Source: Myxococcota bacterium (GTDB lineage: Bacteria; Myxococcota; UBA727; JABDBI01). Taken from it: a stretch of 64,000 nt of DNA. The notes beneath the pieces are model-generated. The model was not told the origin of the DNA and searched no databases. It saw only the letters and a program-made list of their open reading frames with translations. Position numbers and translations under genes: made by a program. Below are positions 46,760 to 55,172 of this stretch, piece by piece. Position 1 is the first letter of the stretch. Each line of letters begins with the position of its first letter. The stretch covers positions 497,768 to 561,767 of the forward strand of contig JAZKCZ010000002.1 of the NCBI GenBank assembly GCA_040387835.1, read 5' to 3'.

Positions 46760-47158
46760 ATGAATTTAGGAAAAGTCATTCTTTCTGTGATCTGCATTAT
46801 GGTCTTGTGGTTCGGCCTTGACTCGGTGTTTCACGGCATCATTCTGGCAGGACTTTACGAACAGACAGCGCACCTTTGGCGCCCACTGGCCGAAATGGAC
46901 CATGTTCAGGGCACTGTATTTATGGCCATCTACGCGCTTTTATTCGTTCTGTTCTACCAGACAATGGTAAGGCCGAAAAATTTGGCACAAGGTCTCAAGT
47001 TCGGATGCTGGTATGGGGTAATCTGCGGGTTCGCGATGGGCGGCATGTATCTGTTTATGCCTATCCCACTTCATCTTGCATTTGGATGGTTCATTTGCAC
47101 CTGGTTAGAGTCGGTTATTGCTGGGCTAGTTGTAGGTTATTTTTTGAAGAACGCTTAG
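46760..47158 (+). CDS. Four-helix membrane protein of unknown function
   Basis: A 132-residue protein with four predicted membrane helices: LSVICIMVLWFGLDSVFHGII, the YALLFVLFYQT region, GVICGFAMGGMYLF, and VIAGLVVGYF. A GGAG ribosome site is 7 bases before the ATG. The 'GLDSVFHGIIL' start resembles a family of small uncharacterised inner-membrane proteins. It is followed directly by a remnant of a GyrI-like gene and then asd. Confidence 0.75.
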   Translation: MNLGKVILSVICIMVLWFGLDSVFHGIILAGLYEQTAHLWRPLAEMDHVQGTVFMAIYALLFVLFYQTMVRPKNLAQGLKFGCWYGVICGFAMGGMYLFMPIPLHLAFGWFICTWLESVIAGLVVGYFLKNA

Positions 47159-47172
47159 CGTTCTGACAAAAG

Positions 47173-47205
47173 GCAACGGTAGATATTTATATTGGATTGA
47201 TTTAG
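47173..47205 (+). pseudogene. Remnant of a GyrI/Cass2-like gene 3' end
   Basis: Reads A-T-V-D-I-Y-I-G-L-I then stop, matching AVVDIYIGL at the end of the frame at 42564-42977. Only the final ten codons remain, 14 bp after the membrane protein stop. It shows the GyrI-like gene was duplicated along with the leuS tail. Confidence 0.7.
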
Positions 47206-47233
47206 CACAAGGCCTGAGCTAAGCATCCTCCAT

Positions 47234-48232
47234 ATGAATCGAAAATTGAAAGTGGCGATTGTTGGTGCCACTGGTGTGGTTGGTCAGGAACTTATTTCAA
47301 TATTACATGAGCGTCGTTTTCCACTGGCAGAACTTCGCTTATTGGCATCTGCTAAATCAGCAGGTGAAGAAATGGAGTTTGGCGAGCAATCGCTCACGGT
47401 CGATGCTCTCACAGCCGATTCTTTTAAGGACATCGACATTGCTTTCGGCGCTGTGGACAATGCTTTAGCTCATCAAATCGCTGGATGGATCGCCAAAACC
47501 AAAACAGTTTTCATCGATAAGTCTAGCGCGTTTAGGGCAGATAAAGACGTGCCTTTGGTGGTGCCCGAAGTCAACCCTGCTGACATCAAAAAATACACGC
47601 TCAAAAATATCATCGCCTGCCCCAACTGCACTTCAACACCGTTGGTTCAAATGTTGGCGCCCTTGCATCATCAATTTGGACTAAAACGCGTCGTCGTTGC
47701 TTCCTACCAAGCTGTTTCAGGCGCTGGGAAAGCCGGCATGGAAGAGCTCGAAAAGCAAACCCGCGATTTATTCAACATGCGCGAGACCGAGCCGGAGCTA
47801 TTTGCTCACCGCATCGCCTTTAACCTAATCCCTTATATTGCCGGCGAAGAAGAAAAAATGGTGGCTGAAACTCGCCGCATTTTGAACCTGCCAGAGCTTA
47901 AAATAGCTGCAACTTGCGTCCGCGTGCCGGTATTCAACGGCCATAGCGCTGCGGTTCACATGGAATTCGAAAAACCAATTTCAGTAGACGCCGCCCGCGA
48001 GTTATTAGGCCAAAGCAAAGGCCTACGCATCATTGACGATTTGAATCTAAACGCGTACCCCACGCCCATGGTCGCCTCTGGAGGAGATATGACATTGATC
48101 GGACGTGTCCGCATCGACGAGTCCGTACCAAACGGCTTAGCCGCCTGGTACTCCAGCGATAATCTGCGTACTGGCGCTGCGCTGAATGCGGTTAAAATCG
48201 CAGAAATTCTTGCTAAGGAGTATTTGGCGTGA
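47234..48232 (+). CDS. asd: Aspartate-semialdehyde dehydrogenase
   Basis: A 332-residue enzyme that reduces aspartyl phosphate to aspartate semialdehyde for lysine, threonine, methionine and diaminopimelate synthesis. NADP-binding GATGVVGQE at 10-18; catalytic Cys in 'ACPNCTSTP' near 133-136; 'VPVFNGHSA' with the active-site His near 235. The stop overlaps the GTG start of the next gene by 4 bp. Confidence 0.97.
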   Translation: MNRKLKVAIVGATGVVGQELISILHERRFPLAELRLLASAKSAGEEMEFGEQSLTVDALTADSFKDIDIAFGAVDNALAHQIAGWIAKTKTVFIDKSSAFRADKDVPLVVPEVNPADIKKYTLKNIIACPNCTSTPLVQMLAPLHHQFGLKRVVVASYQAVSGAGKAGMEELEKQTRDLFNMRETEPELFAHRIAFNLIPYIAGEEEKMVAETRRILNLPELKIAATCVRVPVFNGHSAAVHMEFEKPISVDAARELLGQSKGLRIIDDLNLNAYPTPMVASGGDMTLIGRVRIDESVPNGLAAWYSSDNLRTGAALNAVKIAEILAKEYLA

Positions 48233-49794
48233 AGATAATATTGTTTCTGATAGGTTCCTTTGCGATCGCACAGCAAACCACGCAGCCTATCATCGCTCTC
48301 CAAGGCACTGTAACTGATTGCAATGATGCAACGCCTATTGCACTCCAACAAGGCGCTTTCATGGCCAGCGTACCTCTTAGTGGCTATATTTTTCCCCTGC
48401 CGAGCAGCGCACCGGTTGATTGTCCTGGACAAGTGCCCACTGGACAAGCTCAATATACACCTGTCACGGTCACTGGGGCCGATGTCAATAAAAGCGGAAG
48501 CATCGCGGCAAATGCGCTACTGACTCCATTTTGCGGGTCCCAAGGCAAAGCCAGTGGTTACGCCACACTTTGTTTGTATCAAAATAATGCAATCGTAGTG
48601 AGAGCAATTTATCGTTATGATACGACACCGAACGTTATTTCTTTAGAAAACATTGCCGCCGGTAATGAGCGAGTACGGTTTACGATCAAGGACGACAAAA
48701 ATCTGCAAGACGACCCTGGCTACCAAGTTTGCTACACCCAAGCGGACACTGGAGATGGGCTAAAAGCATCGCAAGATTGTTCGGGCTTTTCTAAGAATGA
48801 CTTCAAGAAAACCAAAGATATTTCCATCTCAGGCTTAACGAATGATAAGCCCTACTTTTTTAAAGCCAAAGTAAATACTCCCAGTTCTCAGTGGACAGAT
48901 CCTGTTGGGCCCGTAGTTCCCGTAAAATCCTACGGCATTGGTGGGGTCTATGATGGTGAAGGCAACCCCGTGTCCTTCAGCTGTGCACAAACCTCTAACG
49001 CGCCAGCCACCTGGGTATTGTTATTAAGTCTACTTGGAGCATTACGATTTTTTCGCTCGCGGAAAGCCGTTTTGTTGGTGCTCGGATTTTTATTTTCGAC
49101 CCTTGCTCTGGCAGACGCAGGTCAGATTAACTTTGGGATTATTGGTACACCATATCGTCCCAATCTTGATGGCAGTACCAAGGGTGATGGCAGCAAAATC
49201 TCGCCGTTTTATAAATGCATGTATGATAATAAGCTGTCGCCGCTGATGGGTATTGAAGTAGACGTCCATCTCAACGACGACTTCGGCAGCCTACAATTGG
49301 GTATGGGTGCTGACTACGCTTATTTTGGCGGTAAAGCTCTTAAAGAAGTAAATGGCAAGCCTGACTGCAGTTCGCAGGCAATTGATTCGGTTGCGATGCA
49401 TACTCTGCATTTGCGCCCTCAGCTTACTTACGTGATGGATACTTGGGTCGATGATTTCCCACTGGTGCCTTACGTGCGGGTTGGACTGGTCGCAGTTGGA
49501 TATATGATGCGTTACCAAGACGGCCTAGATAAAGAAAATGGTTTTAAACCGCTCGGCGTTGTATTTGGTTGGCAAGCTGCGGCCGGACTGATGCTTTCCA
49601 TGGCCTTCATGGAGCCATCAGTTGCAAAGGCTGCACGCGCCAATGGTGTTTATCGCCATGTCTATCTTAAAGCCGAAGCGGCCTACATGCCGATTAACAA
49701 CTTCTACAGCAAAGGCCTCAACTTTTCCCCAGCTTGGCCAACGGAAGATTTTCCTTTGATGCTTAACTTCGGACTGGTGTTTGAGTTTAACTGA
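48229..49794 (+). CDS. Fusion of a secreted Fn3-like/MYXO-CTERM-like protein with a MXAN_2562-type outer-membrane beta-barrel
   Basis: 521 residues from a GTG start with AAGGAG upstream. Part 1 (1-280): signal peptide, fibronectin-III-like strand region, then SFSCAQTSNAPATWVLLLSL and a LGALRFFRSRK tail, the Cys-helix-Arg layout of a MYXO-CTERM sorting signal. Part 2 (about 280-521): begins with what looks like a second signal peptide (AVLLVLGFLFSTLALADA), then a beta-barrel with 'SPLMGIEVDV', 'FPLVPYVRVGLVAVGY', 'VFGWQAAAGLMLSM' and terminal LMLNFGLVFEFN, as in MXAN_2562-family outer-membrane proteins. Normally these would be two adjacent genes; here no stop separates them. Either a real fusion or internal initiation. 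Confidence 0.78.
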   Translation: MKIILFLIGSFAIAQQTTQPIIALQGTVTDCNDATPIALQQGAFMASVPLSGYIFPLPSSAPVDCPGQVPTGQAQYTPVTVTGADVNKSGSIAANALLTPFCGSQGKASGYATLCLYQNNAIVVRAIYRYDTTPNVISLENIAAGNERVRFTIKDDKNLQDDPGYQVCYTQADTGDGLKASQDCSGFSKNDFKKTKDISISGLTNDKPYFFKAKVNTPSSQWTDPVGPVVPVKSYGIGGVYDGEGNPVSFSCAQTSNAPATWVLLLSLLGALRFFRSRKAVLLVLGFLFSTLALADAGQINFGIIGTPYRPNLDGSTKGDGSKISPFYKCMYDNKLSPLMGIEVDVHLNDDFGSLQLGMGADYAYFGGKALKEVNGKPDCSSQAIDSVAMHTLHLRPQLTYVMDTWVDDFPLVPYVRVGLVAVGYMMRYQDGLDKENGFKPLGVVFGWQAAAGLMLSMAFMEPSVAKAARANGVYRHVYLKAEAAYMPINNFYSKGLNFSPAWPTEDFPLMLNFGLVFEFN

Positions 49795-50722
49795 GACGAA
49801 AATTCTCGAGATTATTCGAGAAATTATTAACCCAGTTCTAGCGCCGGGTGCGAATGATTTACTCGATGACGGTGCCGCACTGCCTCCCTGTGCTGCCACG
49901 CATACACGCGTTGTGAGCTTGGACGCCTTTCAAGAACATAATGATTTCAAAATCGGGCTTGGGCCGCTTCAATCTGCTGGATATCGAGCCATTGTACAAA
50001 ATCTTTCGGATTTAGCTGCGTTGGGGGCAAAGCCGGTTGGTTTTCTTTGGTCACTGGAACTGCCGGAGTTATGGCTTGCCAACGATGCGCAGTTCTTAAG
50101 AGAGTTTTGCCAAGGTGCGGTGACTGCTTGCCAGCAATATAATCTTCAACTCTATGGTGGCGATTTAAGCGGTGCACAAGCAAATTTCAGCTGCGCTATC
50201 ACCATTTTTGGGGATGTTGACGGCAAGCCTCTAAGCCGTCGAGGGGCGCAGCCTGGGGATAAAATTTACGTGAGCCGGCCATTAGGCGGCAGCGCGGCAG
50301 GATTAAAAGCTTTGGTAACCAACTATCAGCCCGGTCAAGGCCACGACGACAATGTTACGCGGCATTTGGAGCCAGTGCCTGAGCTGTTGTTAGGCCAGAT
50401 GCTAGTGGGGCTTGCTACGGCTGGGATGGATACTTCGGACGGTCTAGCTAAAGATTTGTATCGTTTATGCAAAGCCTCTGGAGTCGGTGCCAAGTTAGAC
50501 CATATTCCGATATGCTCTGGAGCAAGCTTAGAACAGGCGCTTTACGGAGGCGAGGACTACGCTTTGCTATTCACAGCGTCTGAGTCAACATTCGGCATCG
50601 AAATTGGCGAGATAACTAAAAACCCCCAGCTTCTTTTGAAAAATGCTGAGGGTTTTACTGTCCTGAACGAAGACGGATTTGATCACTTTTCTTCTTTTTC
50701 TAGCGGCCAAGCAGCTTTATAG
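49781..50722 (+). CDS. thiL: Thiamine-monophosphate kinase
   Basis: A 313-residue ATP-dependent kinase making thiamine diphosphate. PurM-like motifs: 'NDLLDDGAAL', 'AIVQNLSDLAALGAKPVGF', 'YGGDLSGA', 'GMDTSDGLAKDL', 'YGGEDYALLF'. Starts at TTG, 14 bp inside the previous gene. The TTG start gives the usual T-E-x-K-I/L N-terminus. The 3' end overlaps the convergent GST gene by 40 bp. Confidence 0.95.
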   Translation: MSLTETKILEIIREIINPVLAPGANDLLDDGAALPPCAATHTRVVSLDAFQEHNDFKIGLGPLQSAGYRAIVQNLSDLAALGAKPVGFLWSLELPELWLANDAQFLREFCQGAVTACQQYNLQLYGGDLSGAQANFSCAITIFGDVDGKPLSRRGAQPGDKIYVSRPLGGSAAGLKALVTNYQPGQGHDDNVTRHLEPVPELLLGQMLVGLATAGMDTSDGLAKDLYRLCKASGVGAKLDHIPICSGASLEQALYGGEDYALLFTASESTFGIEIGEITKNPQLLLKNAEGFTVLNEDGFDHFSSFSSGQAAL

Positions 50723-51336
50723 CTTGGTCTAGCCCTGAGGCGCTCACGCCATGAGATCACATGGGGGTAGCGGTCCAGGTCCAAATCTTTCACTTTTTCA
50801 AGCAAATCTAACAACGGTGTCGCCAAAGTGTCGGCGATTGAGTAATCACCCGCCAAAAACGCGCGTCTGGCCAAATGCTTGTCCAGCACATCTAATTGCT
50901 TTTCCAGTTCTTCATGAAAGCCAGCCAGAATCTTTGGACGTCCGTCCGGTCCTTCGTATACATGTGACTCAGTGAGCACACGCCAGAGCAAATCACCAAA
51001 GCCAGAGGCCAAAAAGCTAAGCCACGACAAGGCTTGAGCTTTCGAGCTCAAATCGCTGAAGCTGAGCGAAGATTTTTCGAAACGCTCTGCCAAAAACAAC
51101 AAAATAGCGGGCGATTCAAAAATGGATAATTCACCGCTCGGTCTATGTTCAACCAACGCTGGCAATCGTCCAAATGGACTTCTTCTTAAAAAAGCAGCGG
51201 TGCGATCTTTTTCAGGATCGACTTCCCTAGGTGTGAAACCCACTTCGCATTCGTGAAGCGCAATTCTGATTGCGACACAAAATGGGGAAACGCGATATTC
51301 ATACAAAGTAAATGGAGGTGCTTTTGAAGTGGCCAT
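50683..51336 (-). CDS. Glutathione S-transferase family protein
   Basis: A 217-residue GST: thioredoxin-like N-terminal domain with 'LYEYRVSPFCVAIRIAL', G-R-L-P-A-L cis-proline and ESPAILLFL glutathione-binding region; all-helical C-terminal domain with 'FLAGDYSIADTLATPLL' (N-capping box). Possibly detoxification or stress. A Ser and Cys lie at the catalytic N-terminal position (SPFC). Confidence 0.92.
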   Translation of the reverse strand: MATSKAPPFTLYEYRVSPFCVAIRIALHECEVGFTPREVDPEKDRTAAFLRRSPFGRLPALVEHRPSGELSIFESPAILLFLAERFEKSSLSFSDLSSKAQALSWLSFLASGFGDLLWRVLTESHVYEGPDGRPKILAGFHEELEKQLDVLDKHLARRAFLAGDYSIADTLATPLLDLLEKVKDLDLDRYPHVISWRERLRARPSYKAAWPLEKEEK

Positions 51337-51346
51337 ATTGTCCTTC

Positions 51347-52384
51347 TTATGGCACGCTTGGCGGTTTTAGGGAAGACAACCTATTTAGAAGTGACCCCAG
51401 CGTCCAAGACAGAGCGGTATTGGCAATTTCGCGCGTCGCAATCAGTTCCCTCTCCCGCGCAAAGCCTAACTTTTCCAGCACCACCGACATATAGGCTGTA
51501 TCAAAGCAGATTTTAGATAAATAATGCTCAGAAGCAAATGGCAAATCTAGTTTCAACCTCTCCAAACTCTTTAAGCAGTTCGCAGGCCCGAGCTCATCCA
51601 AGATATTGGAAGAGACTTTTTTTAAATTCAGCAGAGTCGCCAACTGCTCAAAATTATCTACTAAATAAAAATCGCCTTGCAGCTTTGGTTTGTGCAAGAC
51701 AGTGATATGCTTTGCCACAAAACGGCGACAGGCTTTATAATCGAGAGGGATATTTTTGCAAGCTTTAGAGCCATACTTATTCCAAGCCCAAGTTTCTCCA
51801 AAACCGTCATAAGACTTAGAATAGAGCTGCGGCTCGTATCTGCCGGGCAGCAAAGGTTCATGATTTAAAAAAGTCACCTGAAGGGAAGCACCGCCCATCT
51901 CCACTAGCCCAAAGGTGTGTTTCTTGGGATTGTCGAAGTTACCGAGCAAATAATTGATAGCGGTCCATTGATAAACGCCTTCCGTAGCACCTGAAATGAC
52001 TTCTGCTTGAGCCTCTTTAAACTCTGAGGCAGCCAATACTTTTTGAGCTTTGGCAATCACAGCCTTTTGATTCTTATTGGAAAGCGCACGCAACCCCCCT
52101 GTAGCTTGCAAGGTAATAGACACGTTTTTAGGTTCCACACCTTCAGGAAGCAGCTTCTTAGAGAACGCGATCAATGGCTCCAAATATTTTTGGATACCAT
52201 TTACGTTATTGTGAAAACTAGAAAGGCCTGGCTCGACCCGCATTTTATCCAACAATTTAATCGTCTTAGCGTCGTGTTCATAGAGATATACACGAGAGCC
52301 GGTACTACCTGCATCAATCATTACAAAAAACTCAGACGCCTGTAGCTGAAAAGCCAGCAGGATTAGCCAAAAATAGTGCCGCAT
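51347..52384 (-). CDS. Secreted GDA1/CD39-type nucleoside triphosphate diphosphohydrolase (apyrase)
   Basis: A 345-residue protein from ATG 52384, chosen because MRHYFWLILLAFQLQA is a signal peptide; a longer frame to 52411 overlaps the divergent gene. Apyrase conserved regions appear in order: ACR1 DAGSTGSRVYLYEH near 24, ACR2 LQATGGLRAL, ACR3 SGATEGVYQWTAINYLLG (ACR3 Glu kept) and ACR4 VEMGGASLQVTF. NTPDases hydrolyse extracellular or vacuolar ATP/ADP. They are mainly eukaryotic, with a Legionella virulence homolog known. It would act outside the cytoplasm. The divergent start is 15 bp away. Confidence 0.9.
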   Translation of the reverse strand: MRHYFWLILLAFQLQASEFFVMIDAGSTGSRVYLYEHDAKTIKLLDKMRVEPGLSSFHNNVNGIQKYLEPLIAFSKKLLPEGVEPKNVSITLQATGGLRALSNKNQKAVIAKAQKVLAASEFKEAQAEVISGATEGVYQWTAINYLLGNFDNPKKHTFGLVEMGGASLQVTFLNHEPLLPGRYEPQLYSKSYDGFGETWAWNKYGSKACKNIPLDYKACRRFVAKHITVLHKPKLQGDFYLVDNFEQLATLLNLKKVSSNILDELGPANCLKSLERLKLDLPFASEHYLSKICFDTAYMSVVLEKLGFARERELIATREIANTALSWTLGSLLNRLSSLKPPSVP

Positions 52385-52399
52385 GCTAGCCAACATACT

Positions 52400-52756
52400 A
52401 TGAAAAGACATTTTTGGAAACTTGCCCTAATCTTGGTGGGATTGGCAGTACTGGCCTACATAGCTTGGCCCAAGTACGAATTATTCCAGTGTCGATCCAG
52501 GCAAAGTGAGGCCAAAGCTTGGCTTAAGCATTTATATGAGGCTGAGAAGTATTATTTTGCCCACCATCAGGAGTATGCTTCTATAGAGATGTTACTCAAA
52601 GAAGGCTTGGTTAAATCCCGCGAGATCCATTACATCTACGAGACTCAAAGTCACGACTCGAAACATTTCGTTATTATCGCTAAAAACAACAACGACATCT
52701 GGTCCATCGATCAGACTGGTGAGATTAAATCTATTCACAATGCTTGTATCCTCTAA
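52400..52756 (+). CDS. Type IV pilin-like protein without prepilin cleavage motif
   Basis: A 118-residue protein. A short basic start (MKRHFWK), hydrophobic helix LALILVGLAVLAYIAWPKY, then FQCRSRQSEAKAWLKHLYEAEKYYFA, which closely parallels the N-terminal helix of delta-proteobacterial pilins (FQ-R-x-SEAK-x-NLK). The G-F-T-L-I-E prepilin peptidase site is missing, so it may stay membrane-anchored. Start at 52400 rather than 52376 because the earlier Met lies inside the divergent apyrase gene. It overlaps the following RluD-type gene slightly. Confidence 0.72.
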   Translation: MKRHFWKLALILVGLAVLAYIAWPKYELFQCRSRQSEAKAWLKHLYEAEKYYFAHHQEYASIEMLLKEGLVKSREIHYIYETQSHDSKHFVIIAKNNNDIWSIDQTGEIKSIHNACIL

Positions 52757-53708
52757 GAAAGTTGTTCAACGTTGGAAAATCCCGGTAGATTTAGGCGGCA
52801 TTCGCGCTGATCATTATTTGGTGCATCATATTGGGCGCATCTCTCGCACCAAAGCCCGCCAAATTATCGAATCAGGGGATTTCCGGCTGGAAAAATCGCC
52901 TCTGAAGCCATCCAAGCGCCTACACCCAGGCGATTTGGTTGAACTGTGGCGTGTTCCACCGGACTCACCTAAAATCGACGCTATCCAAATTCCCGTCGTT
53001 TACGAAGATGATCATATCCTGGTGATTAATAAGCCGGGCAACTTAGCCATTCATCCGAGCGCCCGTTACTTGTACCAGACCCTCACGCACTGGCTTAAAG
53101 TGCATTACCCTGGCCAGTCTGTGCATCCATGCCATCGCTTAGATCGAGAAACGAGTGGCATTTTAATCTGCGCGAAGACCCGTGAGGCGCAGTCACAAAT
53201 TAAACGTGCTTTTCAAAACGGGGAAATCCGTAAAGTCTATTTGGCGTTGGTTGAAGGGCGTATGGCGCAGCCAGTCACTTCCACTAGGCCCCTAGCGCTA
53301 CAAGGTGACCGAGGCCTGGTCGCTATTAAGATGATTGAAGATACCATTGGTGGCCTGCCCTGCAAAACGGAAATCACACCGCTTCGCTACGACCCTGTTT
53401 ATAACTGGACTTTGGTTCAATGCGAGCCTAAAACTGGGCGGCAGCATCAACTTCGAGCGCATTTAGCCTTAGAAGGCTACCCAATTGCCGGCGATAAGCT
53501 CTACGGCATGGGCGAAGAATTCTTCGATGCCTACACGCGAAGTGAAGCGAATTTGACTTTACTGCCACTACCACGTCAAGCTCTACATGCTCAACGCATT
53601 CATTTTGAACTTGATGGAGTAGAACATGTTTTTGAAGCTCATCATCCTTTTTTTGACGCCTTTCGCCTGGGCGAATACCTACCAAACACAAATTTGGGGC
53701 ACTTTTAA
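52740..53708 (+). CDS. RluA/RluD-type pseudouridine synthase
   Basis: 322 residues from ATG 52740 (a GTG at 52719 is possible). N-terminal S4 RNA-binding domain ('RADHYLVHHIGRISRTKARQII'), then the synthase core with HRLDRETSGIL, catalytic Asp near 135, and C-terminal 'KTGRQHQLRAHLALEGYPI'. It converts uridine to pseudouridine in rRNA or tRNA; the exact site is not deducible. The ATG overlaps the end of the pilin-like gene. Confidence 0.93.
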   Translation: MLVSSKKVVQRWKIPVDLGGIRADHYLVHHIGRISRTKARQIIESGDFRLEKSPLKPSKRLHPGDLVELWRVPPDSPKIDAIQIPVVYEDDHILVINKPGNLAIHPSARYLYQTLTHWLKVHYPGQSVHPCHRLDRETSGILICAKTREAQSQIKRAFQNGEIRKVYLALVEGRMAQPVTSTRPLALQGDRGLVAIKMIEDTIGGLPCKTEITPLRYDPVYNWTLVQCEPKTGRQHQLRAHLALEGYPIAGDKLYGMGEEFFDAYTRSEANLTLLPLPRQALHAQRIHFELDGVEHVFEAHHPFFDAFRLGEYLPNTNLGHF

Positions 53709-55116
53709 ACAGTTCGCTGCAGGTAACTTCGAAAACACCACGCTGACTTCCTCGGGAGAACTCGAGGCAGGCTACCCCCTGAAGCCTTGGACAAAAGAAC
53801 TGCAAGGCGCCGTCACCGCGCTGGTTCGCTGGGACAACCAGGTGGCCTATGTGGCAACTTCTGGTCCCGGCCAAGTATGGCAGGTCGAGCCCTCCCGAAA
53901 GCCAAAGCTTGTTTTCGAGTTGAAGCAGCCCTTGATTACCAATCTATTTCGCATGCCAAATGGCGACTTAGCCATCATTTCCGGACCAAAAGGTGGCATT
54001 ACCTACGTTCGCCCCGGGGCTTGGAAGAAATTTCGCTCCGTCGCAGTCCCGGGAACCCTATTTGGCGCAAGCATCGAAGCCAGCACCATCTCTTTGGTAG
54101 GCGATAGCCCATTTATTTTCAGAGCCACGGGTCTAAAGCTAGAAAAAACGCCTCTTCTTCCTGCCGAAAACCAACTACGCAGCATTTACAAAAACTATCT
54201 CGGCTCGGCAAACTCCGGAACGGTATACAGAGATCAAACGCCGGCATTAAAAGTCCCCGGTGAAGTCGTGGCTTTAACGGGAGATTCTTCAGGAAATGTG
54301 TTCGCTGCGATCAATACAACAAAATCAAGTTCGCAAATATGGAAACTTGAGGAAAAAGGCACGAGCTGCCTCATCTGGCAGTCTTCATCCGAGATAATCT
54401 ATGCCTTAGCTTACTATCAAAGCCAACTATTCTGGGGATCGGGACCCGATGGTCATCTATTCGCGATGAAGCCAAAATGTGATGGCAATGCTGACATTCT
54501 ATTCAGCCTGGAAAAACAACACCGAATCATGGCGATCGACCCCTTCGGCAAAGAATTAACCATTGCCACCGCACAAAATGGGGCAGTTTTCACACTCCAC
54601 CTGGCAGAGAAAGCAAAATCGGGTCGCTATTTATCTCCCGTCGTTCAGTTTTCAAAACCCATCCGAATCGGCGCAAACTTAGGCACCATTTGGCTTGGCA
54701 ATACACCAGTCAGAGACCCAAGCTGGTGGAATCACGAAAGCAACAAGAAGAAAGAAGGCCTATTCGCTCAAGCCGAGGTTCAAATTGCCCCAGGCAAACC
54801 AGTCGACCGAATCTACTTTGGCTATACCCAACGCGAATCCGAACCACGTCTGCAAACGGTTTATATCAACCAGCGTGAAGCGGGTATAATTATCGCGCGA
54901 GCCGAACTCTCAAACAGCGAGCTTAACCCCACCCGAGCTTATCAATTCGAACTCGAATCACTGGGTGGCGATCGAGTCATCATGCAACCCTACGCTAAAA
55001 GTTTGAGCGTTAGCTACCCCAGCGATAAATTGCCGCAAGGCTTATATCGTGTGCAGGTGCTAGAACAAAAAACCGCGAAAACAGAGGCTCAATCAGATTG
55101 GTTTGAGGTAAACTGA
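53626..55116 (+). CDS. Secreted beta-propeller-like protein
   Basis: A 496-residue protein with a signal peptide (MFLKLIILFLTPFAWA). Residues about 60-370 show repeated blade-like strands (VTALVRWDNQVAYVATSGPGQ, LFRMPNGDLAIISG, VVALTGDSSGNVFAAI, FWGSGPDGHLFAM), as in WD40/PQQ-like propellers. A beta-rich C-terminal domain follows (about 380-496). It starts inside the RluD-type gene (83-bp overlap, different frame) with GGAG 6 bases upstream. Function unknown; exported. Confidence 0.75.
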   Translation: MFLKLIILFLTPFAWANTYQTQIWGTFKQFAAGNFENTTLTSSGELEAGYPLKPWTKELQGAVTALVRWDNQVAYVATSGPGQVWQVEPSRKPKLVFELKQPLITNLFRMPNGDLAIISGPKGGITYVRPGAWKKFRSVAVPGTLFGASIEASTISLVGDSPFIFRATGLKLEKTPLLPAENQLRSIYKNYLGSANSGTVYRDQTPALKVPGEVVALTGDSSGNVFAAINTTKSSSQIWKLEEKGTSCLIWQSSSEIIYALAYYQSQLFWGSGPDGHLFAMKPKCDGNADILFSLEKQHRIMAIDPFGKELTIATAQNGAVFTLHLAEKAKSGRYLSPVVQFSKPIRIGANLGTIWLGNTPVRDPSWWNHESNKKKEGLFAQAEVQIAPGKPVDRIYFGYTQRESEPRLQTVYINQREAGIIIARAELSNSELNPTRAYQFELESLGGDRVIMQPYAKSLSVSYPSDKLPQGLYRVQVLEQKTAKTEAQSDWFEVN

Positions 55117-55172
55117 GCCTAAATCGTCATTGCGACAGTTGTAAAATCTGTTCAATTTTATATGATACCCAA

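Noticed and set aside
48229-49794. Treating the fused beta-barrel gene as two separate CDS entries
   Set aside because: No stop codon or ATG separates the halves in this sequence, so I list one CDS and discuss internal initiation as an alternative.
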